Shown here piece after piece: positions 56,286 through 64,000 of a DNA stretch of 64,000 nucleotides. Positions within the stretch are counted from its first letter, which is position 1; the number at the start of each line of letters is the position of its first letter. The stretch spans positions 6,879,501-6,943,500 of the forward strand of contig JBBBDQ010000330.1 of assembly GCA_037127315.1 (NCBI GenBank), in the 5' to 3' direction. Position numbers and translations under genes: made by a program. The notes under the pieces were generated by a model. That model ran no database searches, had not been told where the DNA came from, and saw only the letters and a program-made list of their open reading frames with translations. Origin of the DNA: Ascarosepion bandense (lineage: Eukaryota; Mollusca; Cephalopoda; Sepiida; Sepiidae).

Positions 56286-57542
56286 TTATCTAAAAACATT
56301 CTTACAATCTATAAATATTATATTGCTTTGAATAAACTGCAAGGAATTGATTGAAACATAGGAAATGAACCAATCAATCAATAGCAACCTAAAGGAATCA
56401 ATTAGGTGGCAGAGTGAGTTCAATTCCTTGACAGGATAGCACACATTCAGACTTAGTGGAATCAGAGCAAGCAAAAAGTGCACTTGATTAAAAAGAAAAA
56501 ACAGAGATCAAGACAATATATACCCAAACATGAATAATGGAAGGAGAATGAAGGGGTTCAGTTTGAAATTCACTGATAGTTACCTAGATTGACAAACACC
56601 TGAACAAGGCAAAGTGACCACAACAACAAAATATTGTTGTAATAGCAACAAAATGAAAACAGTTTGAATGTAAACAATGATAACTTGTCATTCAAGAAAT
56701 TGAAATCAAAATTTCAGATTATAGTCCACAATAAGAATAATTTGTTTAAGGAAATAAACTAATTTTGTATATATTTAACATGCCATATATTATTTGAATA
56801 ACCGAATCCCTTCTTTCTATACTTAATATAATTAACACAGTTTCAGTTAATCTATTCTTTAGTCATTATCAGATTTATTCCATGAGAAAATAATACTAGG
56901 GACAGAGTTTTCATTTTTTTTTTTTCATCAAATCAACCTGACAATAACTAAAGAATGGATCAGATGAAATGTTCTGTTAGAATCTTGTAAGATCAGAAGC
57001 CTGCATATTTAAATCATGTCATGATCACCATTTTGTAGTGATTGTCTCCCTTTGTCAGAGCTTTGCATGCTTTTCAATGTGGAAAAATTATCGTTGACTG
57101 ACATAATATCATAGTAATGTATCGAGGCAAAGCCTTGGTGTTCATCAAAAATCTAGTCGCTGACTGTTCATTCTTTTCCTGTCATTAACATTGTAACATG
57201 TATCAAGGCAGGACCTTGCCTGAGATCTTGTCGCTAACTGTTTTCGTTTTCTCTGGTGAGCCGTTTTCATGGCTTATGTTTGGCTCCAAATCCTATCTGA
57301 GTTTTATTGGAAATATACTCAGTAACCCGAGCTCCCTCCAACTCTTTTCTAGGTTATAAGGAGGTTAACCATGCAAATTTAGGAAAAAAGCCTGTCATAT
57401 GACTTGTCATATCCAATCAGGTTCCAGAAACACTTAATTTGGAACTCTGTACAGAATGGTAAAAAAGTTTTTGTATTTACTGAATTTAGTATGATTTATT
57501 TGTAGCTGTTTCTTGTTTATGCTTCACTTATCTACTAGCCTG

Positions 57543-57548
<6 letters not shown>
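56286..57548. other. mostly unrecognised; weak ~60-bp tandem duplication near 57110-57250
   Basis: 'atgtatcgaggcaaagcctt' ... 'tctagtcgctgactgtt' is followed by 'atgtatcaaggcaggacctt' ... 'tcttgtcgctaactgtt'. No gene seen. Confidence 0.45.
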
Positions 57549-57621
<73 letters not shown>

Positions 57622-57628
57622 GAGAAAA
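57549..57628. repeat. (TA)n(GA)n(CAGA)n compound microsatellite
   Basis: TA tract, GA tract and CAGA tetramers in succession. Confidence 0.95.
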
Positions 57629-58204
57629 CAAAAAAAAACAGCAACTTGGATTCTTCCTTTCTTACCAAAGGCAGAGAGCCCAGAAATGCATTTGTTTAAA
57701 GGATTTACTGGCTGAGTATATAAGAAAATCTCATAGTCAGCTATGGGCTTCCAGTTCCTTCTAAAGTCTACTTTCAAACTGTACTTTTAATGCATCTGAG
57801 TGAACTCTGAAATATTATTTACCAATTAAATTTTGACCTCTCCAGGTCTACATCTTTCTTGCATAGCCTCTAAGAACTTCACTTCTTGCCCTTTCTTAAG
57901 ATTATACAACACCACACAGTAACTTTCTATCTAGAGAGGCTCTCAGGTCTTGTATTGATGATCATTAGTAAAAGAAAAATATAAAAAATAAAAAATATTT
58001 AAATCATAGTTCATTACATGGTGTTGGATAGCTTGTTACTTGGTCATCGGTTGGTATCTGATTAATAGCAGCTTGGTCATCTGAGTGAAGATATTGAGAG
58101 ATGTGAAATCCCTAATGATGTCAAAATTACGCAAAATTCCTAATGATGTCAAAATTACATCACTGATGATATGGTCAGGCCCATAATCCCAATGTATTTT
58201 TAGA
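57629..58204. other. no recognised feature
   Basis: Contains a 24-bp direct duplication ('cctaatgatgtcaaaattac') at 58111 and 58139. Confidence 0.45.
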
Positions 58205-58650
58205 TCTAAACTTATTTATAAATGAAACTTTGTCTGTGTGTTTGTGTGTGTATCTGTTATCTATAAACTCCGAAACGGCTGAACCGATTTTCTTAAAAAA
58301 AGGTACCCCCGATAAAATTGAGAATCAATAATCAAAAAAAATCAGGTTATAGAAGGAGTAGTCCGATTTTAATCAAATTTGATACACTCATAGACAAAGA
58401 CATAAGAAATGATATTCAGAAGTTTCAAGGTTGCAGTTCTTACAATAGTGCAGAAAATTTGATATCGATACCAGGAAATAATTTGACTTAAATCCATTCA
58501 TTTTTCTTTCAGTCTACGGTTTCGCTTTAACTAGAAACAACTATTGCTTTTTAGTATTTCGTGCCAACGTCCAAAGAGTCTGAGCTCCAGGACCATGGAT
58601 TAATTTTAAAGCTTTCATTACACCCGAGCAATGCCGGGCTATACTGCTAG
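58205..58650 (+). mobile_element. non-autonomous Helitron-like element, copy 4
   Basis: Plus-strand copy. It starts TCTAAACTTATTTATAAATG after an A, then 'actccgaaacggctgaaccg', 'gaccatggattaattttaaa', hairpin 'cccgagcaatgccggg', 'ctatactg', CTAG, then T. It has the same terminal structure as the three minus-strand copies. Confidence 0.84.
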
Positions 58651-58864
58651 TACTCAATATTTGCATACAAGCTGTCTACATTAGAGTATGACTACTTTCT
58701 TAAATTAACTGATGCTTGGTTCTTTCACATAAGTACATGCAACTCAAAAGAGATTATAGTGACAGACGCTTGGACAGAAAAATGAATACCACTCTCTGAG
58801 CTGCAACTACTATAATCCGGTGACAAGAATTCTCAAGAAGATGTGGTGTTAGCTTCAGTTGTAC

Positions 58865-59010
58865 ATTTTTCACTCATTTGCCCTTCTCTCAGACTGGTTA
58901 CCACCCAAGGCTGAAGAGCCCAATTTGCTCTACTATTTAAACCACAAAATGGAGGAAAAGAAATAGATTCATACCTTTCCTCAAAGATATTTTGCATTCT
59001 TAACTGAAAT
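58865..59010 (-). mobile_element. tRNA-SINE family 1 fragment, degenerate
   Basis: 'agactggttaccacccaagg', 'agcccaatttgctctactat' and 'catacctttcctcaaagata' match the family-1 body in order. Confidence 0.6.
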
Positions 59011-59164
59011 TGAACAAATGTTTTAAGGAGGTTAGTGGACAAAATCCCAAATAATCGATATTATGATTGGTTGATTGTTTTTTGGTTTAACAACTTAATA
59101 TCTATGAGTTATTTAATGCCAAAATTTACATATTTTGTATGCAATTTTATTTTTCTTTAGAGAT

Positions 59165-59460
59165 AATAATGCTTTTAGTGATACAAGTCTTACCAATTAA
59201 CCCATACTTGGGGGTAGAAAAGATGAATTCATACCTTTCCTAAGGGCATTTGTGCATAAGTGAATAAAACAAACTGGAATTGGAACTCAGTTCTCTGATT
59301 ATCCATTCCAAGGCATTACATCACCAGCACATCAAAGCTTACAGCATCTGGTATTCTCAAGCTGTCATCCATCTAAGCACCAACTAGGCTCACCATTGCT
59401 TAACTTCACTGATCATACAGAAACCAGTGTTTCAGTGTGATGTGATTATAGGCCAATATG
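59165..59460 (-). mobile_element. chimeric SINE: 5S rRNA head plus tRNA-like unit, copy 2
   Basis: On the minus strand: 5S part 'cacactgaaacactggtttc', 'gaagttaagcaatggtgagc', 'gatggatgacagcttgagaa', 'taccagatgctgtaagc'. tRNA-like part 'gtgctggtgatgtaatgcct', 'gagttccaattccagtttg', 'aggaaaggtatgaattcatc', end 'gggttaattggtaagacttg' / 'tatcacta'. It agrees with copy 1 over its whole length, including the junction just after 'gtgctgtaag'. Confidence 0.84.
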
Positions 59461-60316
59461 AACAGATGCTGAAATGACATTCAGTGAAGGTGATTCACAC
59501 CAGGAAATATCAGAGGGTCTGAATCAAGGTCAGTGTCAAAAAAAAAAAAAGAAAAAAAAGAGAAATTGATGTGTGTACAGGGCTTGCCCCAGATGATACC
59601 AAAACAGACTTTGCACTCTGTGTCACACAATATCATCAGAAAAGACATTTACATCAATGGATTGATCTGAAATGTAACCACAGAGTCATCAATTGTAAAT
59701 TCACACCTGACAGGATGTTAGTAACTGCCCATGACATGTAAACAGGTGGTTAACCCAACTGCTCTTAGGATGTGCATACATGGCAAAACTGGTCGACAGG
59801 AAGATATATAAGTACCTCACCCGAGGGGGGAAACAAAAAGAAAAACATTGTCTCACATTTTTTTATGAAAAGAATCTATATTTGGAGAAAAACCACAAAG
59901 CCACACACCTACTCACTGATATTAGTAGATAAAGTCCAGAGGTGAATAAACAGTTTTCTATATGAGAGATTTTGTCAATAGAATGATAACAATATACAGG
60001 CTTTTTGGAGTAGTTTTCATCATTGATCTATTATCTTTTTGCCCATCAGATAATACTAAAGTATTATCTGATGGTTGTCCTCATCTTTATTGCTCTTTAT
60101 TTTGATCACTGGGATATATTGTTCTCAGTTCATGAACAAGCCAATGCTTTTATTCAGTGAGATAACTAAGGCATCTGAAAAGATGACTCATGAAAGAAGA
60201 ACAATATACACCAGTGATCAAAAGAAAGGGTTTAGATGAAAATTCCAATCACTTGAAAAAGCCAGAGCATACAACCACCAAACTATCATGAATATGGCAA
60301 TAACAATGAAGACAAC
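59461..60316. other. no recognised feature
   Basis: Includes a small palindrome near 60049-60073 ('agataatactaaagtattat' 'ct'). Nothing else identified. Confidence 0.45.
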
Positions 60317-60680
60317 AGTCCTAGGTCCCACCCTTTTACTGTGAAACCAAAAAATTGTAAACACAAATTCTACTCCAGCAGCTTCTTTTCTCGCACTTCC
60401 CGCCTGTGGTATTCCCTTCCATTCACTTGCTTTCCTGACAGCTACAATCTTCAAGAATTCAAATGTAAAGTTAATAGTCATCTCCTATTTCACTAACTTG
60501 CATCTTCTCTCTCATGCTCCTTTCTTCATCCACTCCACTTTCATCAGTATTCTCATCCTTCTCTTACCCACTTCCTGACATCCTCTGTAACCTGTCATGC
60601 TTTCTCACAACTTTCCTTTTATGTAACCCCCTGCACAACAGTGCCAATAAAATGCCTTGCTTGGGGTGACATGATTATAA
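60317..60680 (+). mobile_element. LINE-A 3' fragment
   Basis: 'RSHPFTVKPKNCKHKFYSSS', 'FFSRTSRLWYSLPFTCF', 'NLQEFKCKVNSHLLFH' stop, long pyrimidine-rich UTR, and tail 'gtaaccccctgcacaacagt' / 'gccttgcttggggtgacatg'. ~55 codons are intact. Confidence 0.85.
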
Positions 60681-61805
60681 CAAATAGAAAAAATATATAT
60701 ATAAATACTACCTCATCCCACAAGTATAGACAAATATTATCTGATGAGTAAAATAATACAAACACACTCTTATAAACAAATCAGAAATGAGAAACAAACA
60801 TGAAGCTAAAAGCAAGTTTCATGATGAAGAACTTACATGACAAAGGAAAAATAAATTAAGTACAACTGAATGAACGAAGAATGGTATTTTTCCAGAGCAA
60901 TTTGTAAGTTGTAGTTTGTTAAGCATTTCCAAAGGTGAAATTTTTCCCTCCCTCCCTCCAGATGGTCAGCACAATCTTGTTGATCTTTACTTTCGCTGCA
61001 AGAGTTATTGCTATTTAAACCTTTGACTGGTCAGATATTTGTTGTTGTTGACATTAATTGAGAAGGGTTCTAGAGGTTCCGTTTCAGAACTAGAGCAGAG
61101 GTCAACAAGTTTATCACTTTTGAGTAGTGACCTCTGAGTGTTGGATGACCTTTAAATAGGAACTATGTTCAATGCCAGTATAATCAAGCAAGTTCAATTT
61201 ACTTAGACACTCAACCACCTAAATCTATATCTACAGACAAATGGCCATCTTTCTTTTGCTATAATATTTTAATAAAAATAATGTTCTAAATAATACTTAA
61301 AAATAATACATAAAAATAAATGAAATACCAAATTCTGCCTTTAATGAAAAATTCCAGGTACAAAAATGTCTTACAATCAAACTATGTTTTGATGACCCAC
61401 AATAGAAGTGACTGGAGCATTTATACATCTTCACAACATCTTGCTACATTTTCAACAATTTAATCAGAAATGTCTTTACACATATACACATATACACATA
61501 TATTAACTAATGTTACAGACCAACAAACACACACATGCACTATTATACACTTTAGTGTCGAAAAGATTTCTGACACACTTCAAAACTGTTCATTGTTTTA
61601 GTATACTTGAGATGTATGTTTGTGTAAAAAACAATAGCAAAGGTTTTGTTTGGCCAAATGTAAAGGTTGAGCAAAAATGTTTCTGGAAGTTTTGTTTTCT
61701 GTAAAAAAGAACAAATAAGATGTTTGAAAATAAATTCAACTTTACAATCAAGTCTCCAGAACATTAGACATGCTCTATGAAAGAATAAAGGCAAGGTAAA
61801 CAAAC

Positions 61806-61807
<2 letters not shown>
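60681..61807. other. no recognised feature
   Basis: AT-rich; short frames unrecognised. Confidence 0.45.
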
Positions 61808-61860
<53 letters not shown>

Positions 61861-61862
61861 CA
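61808..61862. repeat. (TA)n(TG)n compound microsatellite
   Basis: About 18 TA units followed by TG units. Confidence 0.95.
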
Positions 61863-61991
61863 CACATCTTAAATTGTAATCATGCTTACTGCCAAAATTG
61901 CTTTTTTTTTTTTCAGTAATTTGCTAATAGAAAACCATTTTAGGCAGGCAGGCAGTCTTTTTTTGTCAAAGTGCTCAATATCAACATAGGG

Positions 61992-62215
61992 ATAGAGTGT
62001 TAAGAGAATCAAGATGAAGAAGTTTTGTCTGAGTAATGCTATTCCAGTCCTGCCAACTTTTGTGAAAACATTATTGTCTTCACTCTTCAGGAAAAAAAAA
62101 AAAAAACCCTGAAGAGTGAAGACAATACAATAATGACTTCCCGAATCTTCGATGTCAGCATGACTGAAATAACACTGCTTAGCTAAGTGACAAAACTTCT
62201 TCACATTCTCTCTAT
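61992..62215. mobile_element. foldback (hairpin) repeat, copy 2
   Basis: Left arm 'atagagtgttaagagaatca', 'agatgaagaagttttgtc' ... 'attgtcttcactcttcagg'. The right arm is inverted: 'cctgaagagtgaagacaata' ... 'acaaaacttcttcacattct' 'ctctat'. The loop is an A-run. The central ~18 bp pair perfectly. It is homologous to 34219-34413 (shared 'tttgtcacttagctaagcag'). Confidence 0.8.
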
Positions 62216-62407
62216 GTGTGTGTGTGTGTGTGTGCACGTTCACTCAGGTCAACACTATATCCTGAAGAATGCATTCAAGCATGAAACACTGTTGCCATTT
62301 GGTGTTGACATAAGTGTTTATTTTTATATCTACATATGCTCTATTCCTGACATTGGGCACTTTTACCCATAATTATAGCATCTCAAAAAATATATATTTT
62401 ATCATAA

Positions 62408-62690
62408 CTGCTTTCCACCTTCCATCAGTATGGCTGATGCTAACCTCCAGGAGAGTTACTCATTGTGCCTTCTCAGGCTAACATTTCTCAGCTGACGTGA
62501 ACTAGAATGATTATATTGAATCAGTTGCTAAATCTACTGCTTGTAAAGTAGATTCACCGAGTCATGCTAGACACTTTTTCTCTCCAAAATCTATCTTACC
62601 TATTTATAGGTCTACCATTTATCTATTCTTTGAATATTATTGACACCTGTGGTCTGGTGTTCCTGCTATATAATTAGAGAATCTTGATTC
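62408..62690 (+). mobile_element. LINE-A internal fragment
   Basis: 'ADANLQESYSLCLLRLTFLS', 'ESVAKSTACKVDSPSHARHF' and 'KSILPIYRSTIYLFFEYY', matching the post-RT region of the 22.0-kb copy; no 3' UTR. Confidence 0.7.
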
Positions 62691-62754
62691 TGAAAATCAG
62701 CAGTTTTGCTTTTAATATTCCAACATCTGTGTGTGTGCGTGTGATTGACTCTCA

Positions 62755-63200
62755 TCAATTTCGCCATATGAGGATCCAACAAACTCATTCAGTTTCTGTG
62801 TTTTAGTTGTATATGATACTTCAGTTCTGCTAGTGACCTGCACATAAATCCACATACTATGCAACAATGAGGATTTTGGGATATAGCACAGGAATATTTA
62901 CTGATATTTTTTGCCATTGTCTTTTGTCTCTTAGGTGGTCAGTATGATTGATTTTGAAATTTCGGACACCACTCCAGTTCAAGTATTTCAAGTTATTTCT
63001 ATCCACGGCAACTCACTTGAAGTTAGTGTGAGGTACATTGACAGCTGAGACGTAGTCCTTTAGCTTGTTTTTATAACCTGAGCCATGACTGTTGAACAGT
63101 TCTTTGTCCAATATGAAGCTGGTTATACATGAGGATCTTAGGTATTCTGTCACTTATCCTTGCAACATGACCAGCCCAGTTGATTCTTATGCCCTTAATA
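62755..63200 (-). mobile_element. LINE-C C-terminal fragment with a C2H2 zinc finger
   Basis: On the minus strand: 'IRINWAGHVARISDRIPKIL', 'MYNQLHIGQRTVQQSWLRLK'-like segment, 'KDYVSAVNV', 'DRNNLKYLNWSGVRNF', then, after frame changes, a C-x2-C-x12-H-x4-H finger ('CIVCGFMCRSLAELKYHIQL' then KH) near 62800-62870, and 'FVGSSYGEIDES'. This layout is known for some invertebrate non-LTR elements; it differs from LINE-A and LINE-B. Confidence 0.75.
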
Positions 63201-63489
63201 TTTGTTTCTCATATATATTTTTATACAAAGAGCTGTATTGACTAGATTCCTTGCAAAATTGACTTTAATAGTGAATCCTATTACTGTATCTGCCTGGGCA
63301 GATAATGTAGTTCTACAGAAATAAAACACTAATTTGTAAAAAAAATTTGAATTCATACCTTTTTCCAATGCTATTAACAGTCTTAGATAAATTTTTGAAT
63401 CTATTTGCTGATTCTGTTTCTCATTCAGGTTTAATTATCTTATCTCTCTAAAAACTTCCTTTCCAGTGCCATGCTTTTCAGTCAACTTT
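63201..63489. other. no recognised feature
   Basis: Spacer between LINE fragments. Confidence 0.35.
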
Positions 63490-63820
63490 CTTCTTCTTCT
63501 GCATGTGCCGTGTCACTTCAGGATGTAGGTGATCATAAACTTCCACTTGCCCCTATCCCTTGTCATTCTTAGCATTTCTCCTCTTGAGACATCACCCAAA
63601 CTGTTTCACCATCCATTTGCTCAAGCCCATCAAGTATATCTCATACTGCTCCCCCCTCTCTCTCTATCCATCCTGTGAGTATTAGATTCTCCAGGCTCTC
63701 TTTTCTCATTACCTGTCCCAGAAACCTCAGCTGTCTCTTCCTGATTCTAAGTTTTCTTTTCGTTTCTCCAAAACTTTGCCGTTACTAACATGTTCAGTTC
63801 ATGGTATTCTCAGTATCATT
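63490..63820 (-). mobile_element. LINE-B (RTE-like) C-terminal fragment
   Basis: Minus strand: 'RKRQLRFLGQVMRKESLENL', 'ILTGWIERE', 'YDILDGLEQMDGETV', 'EMLRMTRDRGKWKFMITYIL', 'KHGT'-type end, with frameshifts. Equivalent to 43185-43665. Confidence 0.8.
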
Positions 63821-63822
63821 TA

Positions 63823-63990
63823 AATGTAAAATTGCTATCTACTGTCTTCCTGATTACTCTTTTTTTGTTTCCACTCCTTAGTAATGTTTCTACTTTCTAT
63901 TATTTCCACACCCAATAATCCTTTGTGTCTTAGTGGCTTTATTGCTTTGCTTGGGATGAAATCAATTTTTAAAAAAACAAAAGAAAATAG
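63823..63990 (+). mobile_element. LINE-A 3' tail fragment
   Basis: 'tttaaatgtaaaattgctat', then UTR and tail 'ctttgtgtcttagtggcttt' / 'gctttgcttgggatgaaatc', ending in an A-run. Confidence 0.75.
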
Positions 63991-64000
63991 TTGAAATTAA

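Overview
Eukaryotic, AT-rich, transposon-dense DNA with no host gene that I can support. The repeat content points to a mollusc, most likely a cephalopod of the octopus type. The evidence is tRNA-derived SINEs resembling those described from octopus, very many 5'-truncated LINE fragments, a Penelope-like element, Tc1/mariner relics and long AT dinucleotide tracts. The taxon is an inference; the repeats are read directly from the sequence. No long exon-like conserved reading frame, rRNA operon or functional tRNA was seen, so the window is probably intergenic or a large intron.

Layout. 0-8.7 kb: LINE-A tails, a short retroposon that shares the LINE-A tail, one tRNA-SINE with a clean target-site duplication (TSD), and two mariner pieces in direct repeat. 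8.72-12.16 kb: a Penelope-like element (reverse transcriptase plus GIY-YIG endonuclease) with ~450-bp inverted arms. 12-24 kb: LINE-A fragments, a mariner relic, a 1.2-kb AT-rich 27-bp minisatellite, the first Helitron-like element and the best LINE-A open frame. 24-35 kb: nested insertions (SINE in LINE, LINE in DNA transposon, LINE in an unclassified repeat), a 5S rRNA-like sequence fused to a LINE-like leader, and a hairpin (foldback) repeat. 35-49 kb: a Tc1 relic, a 31-bp minisatellite, a Helitron inside a LINE, several SINEs, and LINE-B copies, one split by a 673-bp insertion with a 6-bp TSD. 50-51.6 kb: a 1.15-kb purine-only-like tract next to two head-to-head LINE-A ends. 52-64 kb: 5S/tRNA chimeric SINEs, a fourth Helitron, a second foldback repeat, and LINE-A, -B and -C fragments.

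The most interesting points are: (1) a four-copy non-autonomous family with Helitron ends (5'-TC, a GC hairpin then CTAG-3', insertion between A and T), with one exact empty site recoverable from a LINE; (2) a SINE family whose head is 5S rRNA followed by a tRNA-like unit; (3) a ~200-bp foldback repeat in two copies; (4) the 673-bp unclassified insertion with TSD CATGCT; and (5) a homopurine tract apparently grown from a LINE 3' UTR. Nothing resembles a multi-gene system; all coding potential seen belongs to mobile elements, nearly all broken.
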